From Nocardia arthritidis NBRC 100137 (lineage in GTDB: Bacteria; Actinomycetota; Actinomycetes; Mycobacteriales; Mycobacteriaceae): 64,000 nucleotides of DNA. The notes under the pieces were generated by a model that saw nothing but the letters and a program-made list of their open reading frames with translations, ran no database searches and had not been told where the DNA came from. Shown one piece after another: positions 46,343-55,924 of this stretch. Position numbers and translations under genes: made by a program. Location of the stretch: assembly GCF_001612765.1 (NCBI RefSeq), contig NZ_BDBB01000002.1, forward strand, positions 1 through 64,000, read 5' to 3'. Position 1 is the stretch's first letter. Every line of letters starts with the position of its first letter.

Positions 46343-47719
46343 CTATTTCACCGGGACCCGCTGGCGCAGCCAGCCGGTGACGTAGTCGAGCACCTCGGGA
46401 GCGATGGTCGTCTCGATGGTGCTGTACTCGCTGGGACGACCCGTCTCGGTGGGCTGCATCAGGTGGTTGAGCCCAGGGAAGACGTGGACGGTCGTATCGG
46501 GGCCGGAGGCGAGATGGTCGCGCATCGGCTGCTCGCTCTGCGCCGGGGGCACCTGGAGATCCTTGCCGCCGAAGAACGCGAGCACCGGAACGCGCAGGGC
46601 GGCGAGGGCGGGCGCCGGATCGTAGGCGACCAAGGCGGCCAGATACGGCGTCATCTGCGCGGCCGCCTGGTCGTCGGGCACGCGCTGGCCGGCGGGCAGG
46701 GACTGGTTCTGCCGGATGGCTAGTTGCCTCGCGCCGTCCAGGTCACCCGCTTTCAGCAGGGCGGCCAGTTCGGTGGTGTCACGTACCCGGGTCTCCACCT
46801 GGTCCGGAGGAGTGCCGTTCGCGGCGGCGAGCAAGCGGGTCTGCTCGATGAGTACATCCGCACCCGGGACGCCGGGCCCGGCCATCAGGACGGCGAACGC
46901 GACGCCACTGTCCGGGCGCGCGGCGACCAGCGGTGCGAGGTAGCCGCCTTCGCTGTGCCCGAAGAGCCCGACCCGGGCCGGATCGACCTCGGGGCGGGCG
47001 CGCAGGAAGCGGACGCCCGCGGCGGCGTCCTCGGCCAGGTCGGCGTAGTTCGCGTCGTCCAGTTTGCCGCCGGTGCCGCCGACGCCTCGGTCGTCGGTGC
47101 GCAGCACGGCGTAGCCCGCGCGGGTGAAGGTGTCGGCCAGCAGCAGGAACGGCTTGTGGCCCATCAGGTCTTCGTTACGGTCCTGGGGGCCGCTTCCGGA
47201 GATCATGAGGATCGCGGGGAACGGTCCCTGCCCCTGCGGTTCGGTCAGTGTGCCCGCGATGGTGATGTCGCCGTTGCGGTAGGTGAGATCCTCGGTCTTG
47301 TACGGGAACGGCGGCTTCGGTTCCTGCGGGCGGGCGGGCGGCGTCACCTTGCCTCGGCTCAGCGTGAGCCGGAAGCTCTGGCCGGCCTGGGTGAAATCGC
47401 CGGCGATCCGGTCGCTTCCGGACTCGTACTCGCCACGGAACACCGGGTCACCCGGGATATCCGGGATCGCGAACGACACACCGTTGCGGTCGGTGCGGAC
47501 GTCCTTCAGCTGCGCGCCGCTCACGCCCTGCAAGGGAATGTCGATGGTGGCCGTACCGTCGTCGCGAAAGCTCACTCCGACTTGCAGGGGCTGACCGGGG
47601 ACCTCGATGGCGCCGTGCCAGTCACCGGTGGTCGGCTCGGGCGGATTCGACTCCGAACACCCCGCCACCAACGCCGCGATGACCAACAGAGCCAACGCGA
47701 TCAGTCGCCCACTGCGCAT
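46343..47719 (-). CDS. lipoprotein alpha/beta hydrolase
   Basis: The 458-residue protein has a lipobox (LVAGC, Cys about 21), an N-terminal beta-rich domain of about 120 residues (DUF3887/DUF4198-like in feel), and an alpha/beta hydrolase domain with the nucleophile elbow GHSEGG, an acid in [10 protein letters not shown] and the base in GLNHLMQ. It should be surface-anchored and hydrolyse an ester or peptide-like substrate. Family members of this layout are annotated as dienelactone-type or S9 peptidases. It lies between gatB and pfkA. Confidence 0.87.
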   Translation of the reverse strand: MRSGRLIALALLVIAALVAGCSESNPPEPTTGDWHGAIEVPGQPLQVGVSFRDDGTATIDIPLQGVSGAQLKDVRTDRNGVSFAIPDIPGDPVFRGEYESGSDRIAGDFTQAGQSFRLTLSRGKVTPPARPQEPKPPFPYKTEDLTYRNGDITIAGTLTEPQGQGPFPAILMISGSGPQDRNEDLMGHKPFLLLADTFTRAGYAVLRTDDRGVGGTGGKLDDANYADLAEDAAAGVRFLRARPEVDPARVGLFGHSEGGYLAPLVAARPDSGVAFAVLMAGPGVPGADVLIEQTRLLAAANGTPPDQVETRVRDTTELAALLKAGDLDGARQLAIRQNQSLPAGQRVPDDQAAAQMTPYLAALVAYDPAPALAALRVPVLAFFGGKDLQVPPAQSEQPMRDHLASGPDTTVHVFPGLNHLMQPTETGRPSEYSTIETTIAPEVLDYVTGWLRQRVPVK

Positions 47720-47857
47720 GCGATCAGGGTACCGATGCGTGACGCACAGCAACCGAACCAGCGCGTATACCGGCCCCCTCACGTGAACGGCCTATCGAAG
47801 ACACGCTGGTCGAGCGATCACACGGGAACGACAGTCAGCAGACTGCGACCGCGGGTC

Positions 47858-48892
47858 TTACCCGAAGAACGCCTCCGCCTCGCGGTGACGTTCCGGCGGC
47901 ACTCGCTTGAGCTGCTTGGTGGCCTCCGACAGGGGAACCAGGTCGATGCTGGTGCCGTGCAGCGCGACCATCTGACCGAACTTGCCCGCGTGCACCGCCT
48001 CGGCCGCGTGCAGGCCGAAGCGAGTGGCCAGCACCCGGTCGTAGGGCGTGGGGCTGCCGCCGCGCTGCACGTGGCCGAGCACGGTGGTGCGGACCTCTTT
48101 GCCGATGCGCCGCTCGATCTCCACGCCCAACTGCTGGGCGACGCCGGTGAACCGCTCGTGGCCGAACTCGTCGATACCGCCCTCGCGCAGAGTGAATCCG
48201 GAGTCCGGCGCCGGGTGCGATCCCTCGGCGACCACGCAGATGAAGTGCTTGTCGCCGCGCTGGAAACGCCGCTTGATCATCGCGCACACCTCGTCCACCT
48301 CGAACGGGACCTCCGGCACCAGAGTCAGGTGCGCGCCCGCCGCCATGCCCGCGCCGATCGCGATCCAGCCCGCGTGGCGGCCCATCACCTCGATGAGCAT
48401 GACGCGCTGATGCGACTCGGCGGTGGTGTGCAGCCGGTCGATCGCCTCGGTGGCGATGTTCAGCGCGGTGTCGTGGCCGAAAGTGACGTCGGTGCAGTCG
48501 ATGTCGTTGTCGATGGTCTTCGGGACGCCGACCACCGGCACGCCCTCGTCGGACAGCCAGCTCGCGGCCGTCAGCGTGCCCTCGCCGCCGATCGGGATCA
48601 GCGCTTCGATGCCGTTGTCGTCCAGGGTCTGTTTGATCCGGCCCAGGCCCGCGCGCAGCACGTCGGGGTTGGTGCGCGCGGTGCCGAGGATGGTGCCGCC
48701 CTTGGTGAGGATCCGGTCGGTGCGGTCGTCATTGCGGATCTGGATCTTCCGATCCTCCAATAGGCCGCGCCAACCGTCCTCGAAGCCGACGATCGCGTCT
48801 CCGTAGCGGCCGTTCGCGGTACGAACGATGGCGCGGATGACCGCGTTCAGTCCTGGGCAGTCTCCGCCTCCGGTCAGAACTCCGATGCGCAT
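47858..48892 (-). CDS. pfkA: 6-phosphofructokinase
   Basis: The 344-residue protein is a Pfk[46 protein letters not shown], and [15 protein letters not shown]. The Gly in GGEGT at the position equivalent to E. coli Gly104 favours ATP over PPi, while the Lys in PKTIDND is the form seen in actinobacterial ATP-dependent enzymes. The start MRIGVLTGG at 48892 matches family length. It controls the committed step of glycolysis in the cytoplasm. Confidence 0.95.
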   Translation of the reverse strand: MRIGVLTGGGDCPGLNAVIRAIVRTANGRYGDAIVGFEDGWRGLLEDRKIQIRNDDRTDRILTKGGTILGTARTNPDVLRAGLGRIKQTLDDNGIEALIPIGGEGTLTAASWLSDEGVPVVGVPKTIDNDIDCTDVTFGHDTALNIATEAIDRLHTTAESHQRVMLIEVMGRHAGWIAIGAGMAAGAHLTLVPEVPFEVDEVCAMIKRRFQRGDKHFICVVAEGSHPAPDSGFTLREGGIDEFGHERFTGVAQQLGVEIERRIGKEVRTTVLGHVQRGGSPTPYDRVLATRFGLHAAEAVHAGKFGQMVALHGTSIDLVPLSEATKQLKRVPPERHREAEAFFG

Positions 48893-48974
48893 GGCCGCTA
48901 TCTTGCCCTTCATGTCCGATCTCGGCAGCCCCGCCCCCGTGAACGGCGCGTAACACTGACCTGGACGGATGGCC

Positions 48975-49865
48975 TCATGCGGCCGGGCAGCGTCCCCCGG
49001 CCAGCTCGTCGAGATGCTCGGAGACGACCGTGGCCAGTTTGTCCAGGATGTTCATGCCGTCGCTGAACGATCCGCTCTCCGGCTGCACCGCGATCGCGAT
49101 CGCGATCTTGCCCGAGGGGATGTCGATGACCCCGAACTGGCGCACGAGATAGGCGCCCGAGGCGTCCGGCCCCCAGCCGCCCTTGAACTCGGCGCCGCTG
49201 AACTCGCCGAGACCCCAGCGCTGGCTGGCTATGACCTGTTCCATCAGCGAGGTCACGCGCTCGGCCTGGGGTAGACAGGGCAGCCGCGAGGCGAACCGAG
49301 CCTGGTCGGTCAGCGACCAGTCCGCCTGCCCGAAGGCCGAATGCTCGGCACGGGCACGGGTCGCGGGTACGACGGTCCTGTTGTCACCGCCCTCGCGCAA
49401 CACCGCCTGCACGGCCTGCGCCGCCTCCTGCGCGGTGCCCAGCGACTGCCAGAGCACGTCGGCGGCGGAGTTGTCGGACTGCGTGATCGCCGCCGACGCG
49501 GCGTAGTTGGAGCTGCTCGACGAGCGCCGGAGCGCGGCGATGGTCAGCGGGACCTTCATCGTCGACCAGGCCGGGCCGCTGGTCCATTCACCGAAGGTGA
49601 CCACCTGCTCGCCGCCGACCGGCATGATGGCCATGCCGAGCTTCCCGCGCACACCTGCCGCGAGTTCGGCGTAGCTCGCGGCCAGGGTGCCCGGCACGAT
49701 GAGCGACAGGCCCTTCTGGTCGGTACGCGCCGCGGCCTCGGTGATGCTGGGTTCGGTCGACGCCGGGTCTTCCGCGCGGTTGGTTCCGCATCCGGCTACC
49801 AGAGATACGACAAGCGCCGCACAACCCAGGACGTTTCGAGTTCTGCGGAATAGATCAGTAGACAT
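48975..49865 (-). CDS. class A beta-lactamase-like lipoprotein
   Basis: The 296-residue protein has a lipobox (LVAGC, Cys about 25) and a serine beta-lactamase/transpeptidase fold. SxxK is STMK in [17 protein letters not shown], the SDN loop is QSDNSAAD, and KGG (in AEFKGGWGP) stands at the KTG position. The usual omega-loop ExxLN is not evident, so real beta-lactam hydrolysis is doubtful; a cell-wall-related serine hydrolase or pseudo-enzyme is as likely. ATG 49865 is chosen; a GTG three codons earlier is possible. It is anchored at the cell envelope. Confidence 0.83.
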   Translation of the reverse strand: MSTDLFRRTRNVLGCAALVVSLVAGCGTNRAEDPASTEPSITEAAARTDQKGLSLIVPGTLAASYAELAAGVRGKLGMAIMPVGGEQVVTFGEWTSGPAWSTMKVPLTIAALRRSSSSSNYAASAAITQSDNSAADVLWQSLGTAQEAAQAVQAVLREGGDNRTVVPATRARAEHSAFGQADWSLTDQARFASRLPCLPQAERVTSLMEQVIASQRWGLGEFSGAEFKGGWGPDASGAYLVRQFGVIDIPSGKIAIAIAVQPESGSFSDGMNILDKLATVVSEHLDELAGGRCPAA

Positions 49866-50563
49866 TCTCGACACATTCTTTTCGCGAACTCCGCCGGGCT
49901 GCGCCGCTGGTCCGGCGTCCCGATACCGTACTTGCCCGGCTCGCCGGCCGTCGGCCGCGCGACCACGGGTCGGCTGATCCTTGTGGCCCCGCCAGGTGAC
50001 GACAGCGTGGTCAACAAGCATGGACACCTCCACCTACCCGCCCGATGTCGCCGAGCGGCCGGGGTCGGCAGCGGCGCTGCTCGCCGCGGCCTCACCCGAG
50101 AACTACTTCTCGTTATCCCGGAGAACGTACTAGATGAATTGATTACGCCCCAGTTCGCCGAAAACCCCTGACCGCCATCCGCACTGCCGGACCGAGCGCC
50201 GCACGCCGGTCCCGCTCAATAGCATCGAAGTATTACCGCAGGATTTATCGGGTGCTGAGACGCGGTATTCGATGGTCCGACTTTCCGGGAAGCGCGTTCG
50301 CCGGGCTTCACGACGAGATGCCTCGGACCCCACCCGTGAGCCCGCGCTACTACCGGCACGCACCCGTGAACCCGAGATCGGACGGCCGACACACCGAACC
50401 GGCCGATGACGACGGGTGAGTCCGGCTCGGCGGCGACACCGTCCGAGGACGTGCCGCCATCTTGCCGCGCGAACTCCACGCCATCGGACGCGCAATCGCG
50501 TAGCAACCTCTGCGCTACCCGGGCCCACACCAGGCCGGTCGCTCACAGCAGCCGGGAGTTTCT
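49866..50563. other. 698-bp intergenic region, no gene recognised
   Basis: Open frames here on both strands lack start signals and recognisable products. The region has a high density of CpG, as the rest of the chromosome does, and ends at a TetR-type operator. It probably holds the promoters of the beta-lactamase-like gene and the oxidoreductase gene. Confidence 0.5.
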
Positions 50564-50575
50564 TACCGAACGGTA
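50564..50575. promoter_or_regulatory. TetR-type operator 1 (TACC-N4-GGTA)
   Basis: TACCGAACGGTA is an inverted repeat with the arms TACCG and CGGTA. It lies about 80 bp upstream of the oxidoreductase gene and recurs in form upstream of the tetR-like gene. Confidence 0.7.
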
Positions 50576-50615
50576 CTTTACCTATTGCCCGAGGGTCGTG
50601 CGCCGCCTAGTTTAT

Positions 50616-50627
50616 TACCAAACGGTA
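50616..50627. promoter_or_regulatory. TetR-type operator 2 (TACC-N4-GGTA)
   Basis: TACCAAACGGTA keeps the same TACC and GGTA arms and spacing. It lies 18 bp before the oxidoreductase start, where binding would block transcription or initiation. Confidence 0.7.
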
Positions 50628-50644
50628 CAGAACTAGGAGTACGC

Positions 50645-51775
50645 GTGACCGCTCGCATCACCGCCCCGTTGGGCGTCGGCATCGTCGGCGCGAATCCCAC
50701 CGGTAGCTGGGCCGCCGCAGCTCATCTACCCGCGCTGGCCCAGCTGCCCGAGTTCCGCGTCACGGCGGTGGCGACGACGGATCGCGCCTCGGCCGACGCG
50801 GCGGCCGAGGCCACCGGCGCCCGGCACGCGTTCACCGACGCGGCGCAGCTGGCGGCGCATCCGGAGGTGGATCTGGTTGTGGCGGCGGTCAAGTCGCCGG
50901 GACACGGGGAGGTGGTGCGCGCGGCGCTCGCCGCCGGAAAGCACGTCCTCTGCGAGTGGCCGATGGGCACGAGTGCCGTCGAGGCCACCGAACTGACCAC
51001 CGCGGCGGTGGCGGCGGGCGTGGTGCACGCCGTGGTGCTCCAGGGCTACCACTCGCCTTCGGTGAACTTCGTCAGAGACCTGCTCGCGGCGGGCCGGATC
51101 GGCGCCGTCTCCGCGATCACCCTCGTCGCCGCCGGAGATCCGTTCGGCGGCAGCTCGATTCGGCCCGAACTCGCCTGGACCACCGATCCCGGCAAGGGCA
51201 GCGGTCTGCTGACCATCATGGCCGGGCATGTGCTCGGGGTGCTCGAACACCTGGCCGGTGCACTCACCGAAGTATCCGCCGTCCTCGCCACACTGCACGA
51301 CGAGCTGACCGTGCTGGGGACCGGTCGCACGGTCCCGAATCGGCAGCCCGGGCAATTGGCCGTGGTCGGCCGCCTTGCGAGCGGCGCCGTCGTCGCGGTA
51401 ACCGTGCACGGCGGACACGCGGACGCACCGCACGGATTCGCGCTCTACATCCGCGGCACGCAGGGAACTCTGACCATCACTCCGGTCCAGTCCGGGATGT
51501 ATCCGCACTGGGCGGATTGGCGCGTCGAACTTCGCGGCAACGAGGGAGCGGTCGGTGACATCCAGATCCCCGATCACTACCGCCGACTGCCCTCGACACT
51601 GCCCGCGGGCCCGATCGCGCACGTGGCGGGCGTCTACCGAGAGACCGCCACCGCCATCGCCGAGCGCAGGTCCGCCCGCCCCGACTTCACCGTCGGCCTG
51701 CGCCAGCGCCGCCTGCTCGACGCCGTCGCCGCAGCGGCGGAAACCGGCTTGCGCCAGCAGGTCACAGCGCTGTGA
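50645..51775 (+). CDS. Gfo/Idh/MocA-family oxidoreductase (TetR-regulated)
   Basis: The 376-residue protein has an N-terminal Rossmann fold (GVGIVGANPTGSWAAAAHLPAL) and the EKP-type position occupied by CEWPMG instead of CEKP, so the lysine that normally helps catalysis is replaced by Trp. Otherwise the C-terminal beta-sheet domain is normal (GSGLLTIMAGHVLGVLEHLAG). It resembles fungal Gal80-type and related members that also lack the lysine, so it may be a reductase with changed chemistry. AGGAG precedes GTG 50645. Two TACC-N4-GGTA sites lie upstream. Confidence 0.85.
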   Translation: MTARITAPLGVGIVGANPTGSWAAAAHLPALAQLPEFRVTAVATTDRASADAAAEATGARHAFTDAAQLAAHPEVDLVVAAVKSPGHGEVVRAALAAGKHVLCEWPMGTSAVEATELTTAAVAAGVVHAVVLQGYHSPSVNFVRDLLAAGRIGAVSAITLVAAGDPFGGSSIRPELAWTTDPGKGSGLLTIMAGHVLGVLEHLAGALTEVSAVLATLHDELTVLGTGRTVPNRQPGQLAVVGRLASGAVVAVTVHGGHADAPHGFALYIRGTQGTLTITPVQSGMYPHWADWRVELRGNEGAVGDIQIPDHYRRLPSTLPAGPIAHVAGVYRETATAIAERRSARPDFTVGLRQRRLLDAVAAAAETGLRQQVTAL

Positions 51776-51859
51776 GTCCGCGTCGTCGAAGCGGGACCGT
51801 GGCGCGAGCCGCCCGCCGCCCCGGCAACCGCGGAGACTCCACGGCGGCGCCCAGTACAG

Positions 51860-51871
51860 TACCGACAGGTA
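51860..51871. promoter_or_regulatory. TetR-type operator 3 (TACC-N4-GGTA) before tetR
   Basis: TACCGACAGGTA has the same arms and spacing as the two sites upstream of the oxidoreductase gene. It lies 18 bp before the regulator start, indicating autoregulation. Confidence 0.7.
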
Positions 51872-51889
51872 AGAAACTGGGAGGTTTCC

Positions 51890-52477
51890 ATGCCCGGAGG
51901 CCGGCCGCGCGGCTTCGACATCGACAGCGCGTTGGATCGAGCACTGGAGGTGTTCTGGAGGTACGGCTACGAGGGCGCCGCGCTGTCGGATCTCACCGCG
52001 GCGATGGGCATCAACCGTCCGAGCCTGTACGCCGCTTTCGGCAGCAAAGCCGAGCTGTTCGACCGCGTCCTCCAACGCTACGCCGACGGTCCCGGGCACT
52101 ACGTCGCCGAGGCCCTCGCACGTCCGACCGCCCGAGCGGTCGCCGCCGCTTTCCTCCAAGGCGCGATCGGGCTCACCACCGGCCATGACAGCCCCGGCTG
52201 CCTTTCGGTGCGCAGCGTGCAAGCATGCGGGCCGGAGGCGGAGCACAGCCGCAAGGCCGCGATCGCGGTCCGGCTCGCGAGCGAGGCAGCGCTGCGGCGG
52301 CGCTTGGAGCGGGCACGCGCCGACGGCGACCTGCCACGGGGCAGCAAACCGGCCGATCTCGCCCGTTATCTCCTTACGATCTCCGACGGAATCGCCGTCC
52401 AGGCGGCCGCGGGCGCGAAGCCGACTCATCTGCGCCGCACCGTGGACATCGCCCTGCGGGCGTGGCCGCAGCCCTGA
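51890..52477 (+). CDS. TetR-family transcriptional regulator
   Basis: The 195-residue protein starts with a TetR helix-turn-helix: ALDRALEVFWRYGYEGAALSDLTAAMGINRPSLYAAFGSKAELFDRVL. The rest is the helical ligand-binding and dimerisation domain. GGGAGG precedes ATG 51890. It follows the oxidoreductase gene in the same direction, and three copies of one inverted repeat suggest it represses both. The conserved Cys in GCLSVRSV and QACG are common in this subgroup. Confidence 0.93.
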   Translation: MPGGRPRGFDIDSALDRALEVFWRYGYEGAALSDLTAAMGINRPSLYAAFGSKAELFDRVLQRYADGPGHYVAEALARPTARAVAAAFLQGAIGLTTGHDSPGCLSVRSVQACGPEAEHSRKAAIAVRLASEAALRRRLERARADGDLPRGSKPADLARYLLTISDGIAVQAAAGAKPTHLRRTVDIALRAWPQP

Positions 52478-52542
52478 TCACAGGCGCGGACGAACCCCGT
52501 GGCACCGTGGCGCATATATTCCACTTGAGCTATATTGCCGAT

Positions 52543-52866
52543 ATGGCATCTACGTTCGAGGCGCTGGCCGAGCCTCGCCGCCGGGAGATCCTCGACCTGT
52601 TGCGCGAACGCGAACGACTGGTCGGCGATTTGGTCGTCGAGCTGCGATTGGCTCAGCCCACGGTGTCCAAGCACCTGAAGGTCCTGCGGGGAGCGGGCCT
52701 GGTGGACGTGCGCCAGGACGCGCAGCGCCGCTGGTACCGGTTGCGGCCGGAACCGCTGGCCGAGATCGATGCCTGGCTCGCGCCGTACCGGCGGATGTGG
52801 GAATCGAGCCTGGACGCCCTGGCACGTCATCTCGACGCCATGCCCGACGAGGAAGGACAACCATGA
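52543..52866 (+). CDS. ArsR-family transcriptional regulator
   Basis: The 107-residue protein is a compact winged-helix regulator: ALAEPRRREILDLLRERERLVGDLVVELRLAQPTVSKHLKVLRGAGLVDVRQDAQRRWYRLRPEPL. It has no metal-site cysteines, so it is of the SmtB/ArsR type that pairs with SRPBCC genes rather than a metal sensor. The upstream AT-rich sequence with repeated TATATT-like elements is probably its promoter/operator. Its stop overlaps the next gene by 4 bp. Confidence 0.92.
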   Translation: MASTFEALAEPRRREILDLLRERERLVGDLVVELRLAQPTVSKHLKVLRGAGLVDVRQDAQRRWYRLRPEPLAEIDAWLAPYRRMWESSLDALARHLDAMPDEEGQP

Positions 52867-53822
52867 ACGACTCCCGAGCACAACTGCGCACCGTCGACGG
52901 CGCCCCCACCCTGCGGTTCGAACGCAGGCTGGCCCATCCCCCGGAGAAGGTGTGGCGTGCGATCAGCGACCCGGGCGAGATGGCCGCTTGGTTCCCGGCC
53001 GCTGTCACGGCCGAACCGCGGCCCGGCGCCGCGATGCGCTTCGGTTTCGCCGACGCACCCGAGACGATCGAGAGCACCTCCGATGGCGAGGTGCTCGAAT
53101 TCGATCCGCCCAAGGTCTACATGTTCCGATGGAACCGGGATGTGCTGCGATTCGAGCTCGTGGCCGAGGGCGACGGGACACTGCTGATCTTCACCCACGT
53201 CTTGGGCGGCGGACCGGAAGCGCGACTCGGCGCAGCGAGGTCCGCGGTCGGCTGGGACCGTTGCCTGTCGGCCCTTACAGCCGCACTCGACGGGGCGCGC
53301 ACCGAGCCGGACACGACCTGGCTGGCCGACATCGAGGGCTACATCGCGGACTTCGGCCTCGACGCGGGTGCCTGCGAAAAGGTCGCCGACCGCTACGTCC
53401 TGCGGTTCGCTCGCGACCTGGTGTGGCAGCCGCTGGACCGGTTGTGGTCGTTGCTCGTCGAGCAGGAGACGCCGTCGGTGGGCGCCCATCCGCCCGTCCG
53501 GGCGACGAACCAGCATGTCGAGGCGGGCGAACTGCTCGATATCGAGCCGCCCCGGTCGATGGAGTACCAGTGGCGGCACGACGGCGCCGTCGCGGGCACG
53601 GTGCGCTGGGCCTTCGAAGCCGATTCCGACCTTGGCGTGCGGGTGGTGCTCACCCAGACCCTGCCCGCGAAACTGGCCGCGCTACGGCCGGAACTGCTGG
53701 CCGCCTGGCAGGTACACCTGGAACTCTTCTTCGCCGCCACCCAAGGGGACATCCGTTGCCCTTGGCCCGCCGATCGCGTCGCTGTGCTGGCCGAACGGTA
53801 CGCGGCGGACCTCCGCGAATGA
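52863..53822 (+). CDS. SRPBCC (AHSA1-type) protein with extra C-terminal domain
   Basis: The 319-residue protein begins with an AHSA1/SRPBCC domain: RFERRLAHPPEKVWRAISDPGEMAAWFPA, with GWDRCLSALTAAL ending the domain at about residue 140. The second half, from about 175, repeats the fold: RDLVWQPLDRLWSLLVEQETPSVGAHPP. The ATG overlaps the ArsR gene stop (ATGA), a very common pairing in actinobacteria. It likely binds a hydrophobic ligand. Function is not otherwise known. Confidence 0.87.
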   Translation: MNDSRAQLRTVDGAPTLRFERRLAHPPEKVWRAISDPGEMAAWFPAAVTAEPRPGAAMRFGFADAPETIESTSDGEVLEFDPPKVYMFRWNRDVLRFELVAEGDGTLLIFTHVLGGGPEARLGAARSAVGWDRCLSALTAALDGARTEPDTTWLADIEGYIADFGLDAGACEKVADRYVLRFARDLVWQPLDRLWSLLVEQETPSVGAHPPVRATNQHVEAGELLDIEPPRSMEYQWRHDGAVAGTVRWAFEADSDLGVRVVLTQTLPAKLAALRPELLAAWQVHLELFFAATQGDIRCPWPADRVAVLAERYAADLRE

Positions 53823-54158
53823 GCAGGCCCATCGCCTGAACCTCCCATTGCGCACCCGCTGTCACCGGCCCGCGATTCCGTCTCGAACGAACGGAGATTC
53901 GCGCGGCCGGGGCATTCTCGGCAAAGCGATCCGGCGGACGCGCCCTGGCCGGATTCGGCAGCCGCGGCTCGATCACCGCGCCGCGTGCCCAGCGGGTAAC
54001 TCCGCATTCACGGATCGAGCGGCTCAAACCACCCCGCCACCGGGTGGGAACTGCTTACGATCCCGTGGCACATCGCGAAACATGCACCTGCTCGGCGCGT
54101 AGCCGACCCGCGTGACAACACGCGTCGGTGAAGCGCCTTCCTCCTGGAGTCATGCCCT
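53823..54158. other. 336-bp intergenic region, no gene recognised
   Basis: No gene or clear terminator is seen. The region probably contains the promoter of the P450 gene. Confidence 0.55.
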
Positions 54159-55430
54159 TTGTCTACGCCACAGTCACCGCAATCCGCCTCCGAAAGCACG
54201 GAAACCTGTCCTGTACAGCACGGTTCGCCATCGGACTCCGACGGGCCCCGGTTCCCGCTGTATACGGAGGCATTCGCCGCCGATCCCCATCGCGCCTACC
54301 GAGAGATGCGCCACCGATACGGCTCGCTCGTGCCGATCGAACTGGCGCCGAACGTGCCCGCCACGTTGGTGATCGGCTATTACACGGCGTTGCGAATCCT
54401 CAACGACCCCGTGCATTTTCCCGCGGACCCGCGGACTTGGCAGCAGGGCATTCCCGCGGGCTGCCCGATCCTGCCGATGATGGAGTGGCGGCCGAACGCG
54501 TTGCGCAGCACCGGATTCGAGCACCAGCGCTACCGGCAGGTGAATGTCGCGAGTATCGGCGAAGTGGATCTGCACGCGTTGCATTCGACGACCGAGCGGA
54601 TCGCGGGCCCGCTGATCAATGCCTTCTGCCAGGACGGCGCTGCGGACCTGATCAGCCAATACGCGTTTCCGCTGACGTTCGCGGTGCTCAACTCGGTGCT
54701 CGGCTGCCCGCCGGAGATCGGGCAGCAAGTCGCGATGGGCATGGCCGCCATCTTCGAAGGCGTCAACGCGGACAAGGGCAACGCGATGCTCGCCGACGCG
54801 CTGTACGACCTGGTGCAGATGAAGCGGAGAAATCCGGCCGAGGACATCACCTCGCGATTGCTGCGCCACCCCGCCGGGCTCGACGACATGGAGATGATCC
54901 ACCAGCTGGTCACCTTGTACGGAGCGGGCATCGAACCCCAGCAGAACCTGATCGCCAACACTCTGCGATTGATGCTCACCGACCGGCGGTTCGCGGGCGG
55001 AATATTCGGCGGCAGTCTTTCCACCCGCGACGCGCTCGACGAAGTGCTGTTCGACGACCCGCCAGGGGCCAACTATTGCTTCAGCTACCCCAAGCAGCCG
55101 ATCCTGATCGACGACGTCTGGTTGCCCGCGCATCAGCCGGTCGTGATCAGCATGGCCGGTTGTAACCAGGACCCCGCGATCCACACCGGCGAGTACACCG
55201 ACAGCCGTGCGCACCTCGCCTGGGGAGCCGGACCGCACGCCTGCCCCGCCCGATCGATGGCCTACCTGATCGCGCAGGACGCCATCGACCAGCTCCTCGA
55301 CGCGCTGCCCGAGATGCGGCTCGCGGTCCCGGCAGCGGAACTGACCTGGCGACCGGGTCCATTCCACCGGGCCCTCGTGTCGTTGCCCGTCGTGTTCCCG
55401 CAATCCCCGCCGATGCCCGCGTTCGGGTAG
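54159..55430 (+). CDS. CYP157-like cytochrome P450 lacking the ExxR arginine
   Basis: The 423-residue protein has the heme loop WGAGPHACPAR with ligand Cys362 and an I-helix AGIE (256-259), but the K-helix ExxR position reads DALDEVLFDD: Glu295-Val-Leu-Phe298 replaces the arginine. The PERF-type loop is also unusual. Absence of this otherwise near-universal arginine is the hallmark of the CYP157 family of Streptomyces, whose members often belong to GTPase conservons; no conservon genes are here. A TTG start at 54159 is supported by TGGAG upstream. Activity cannot be assumed. Confidence 0.85.
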   Translation: MSTPQSPQSASESTETCPVQHGSPSDSDGPRFPLYTEAFAADPHRAYREMRHRYGSLVPIELAPNVPATLVIGYYTALRILNDPVHFPADPRTWQQGIPAGCPILPMMEWRPNALRSTGFEHQRYRQVNVASIGEVDLHALHSTTERIAGPLINAFCQDGAADLISQYAFPLTFAVLNSVLGCPPEIGQQVAMGMAAIFEGVNADKGNAMLADALYDLVQMKRRNPAEDITSRLLRHPAGLDDMEMIHQLVTLYGAGIEPQQNLIANTLRLMLTDRRFAGGIFGGSLSTRDALDEVLFDDPPGANYCFSYPKQPILIDDVWLPAHQPVVISMAGCNQDPAIHTGEYTDSRAHLAWGAGPHACPARSMAYLIAQDAIDQLLDALPEMRLAVPAAELTWRPGPFHRALVSLPVVFPQSPPMPAFG

Positions 55431-55596
55431 CGAACCGTGCTCGCCGGGCGCTGGGGCGGCCGCCCGGCGCCGTACGACCGCGATCGATCGAATTTCGTTC
55501 GCACTGATCGTGATCGGTGTCAAACGTGCCGCGACGGCGCAGAATCCACGCGGCAGCCGCGAAGCGCTCGTCCGACCGATCCCGTCAGGAGCACAT

Positions 55597-55924
55597 GTGA
55601 CCACTTCCCTTCCGGTGAACCTCGCGCACGCGCGCGACATCCATCCCGACATCGACGTGCCGCTGGTTCGAGACGCCAACCACCCGGAGCGGGCGCTGTG
55701 GTCGGCCGCGGAACTACACCGGCTGACCAGCCTGGCGTTGACCATGGGCGCGAGCTGGCGACACGGTCGGCTTCGGCCCTGATCGAACGCACCAGCTGCG
55801 CAACGACAAGCTGTGGCCCGCCGCGTCGGTGCACGCGTACTCGCCGCCGCTGCGGCCGGTGCGCGAATACCGTACGCTGGCGGACTTCGCAGGAACGTCG
55901 GTTAGCGGAGTGGGTGCACGATGA
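55597..55924 (+). pseudogene. cysteine dioxygenase, internally deleted and frameshifted
   Basis: A GTG at 55597 with AGGA upstream opens a frame of about 50 residues containing HPERALWSAAELHRLTSL, like the N-terminus of actinobacterial cysteine dioxygenases. About base 55757 the match moves to another frame: GDTVGFGPDRTHQLRNDKLWPAASVHAYSPPL, the unmistakable C-terminal end, finishing with a TGA that overlaps the rhodanese start (ATGA). The middle, with the His-x-His iron ligands, is missing. The gene cannot make an active enzyme. The intact coupling to the rhodanese shows the original operon. Confidence 0.75.
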
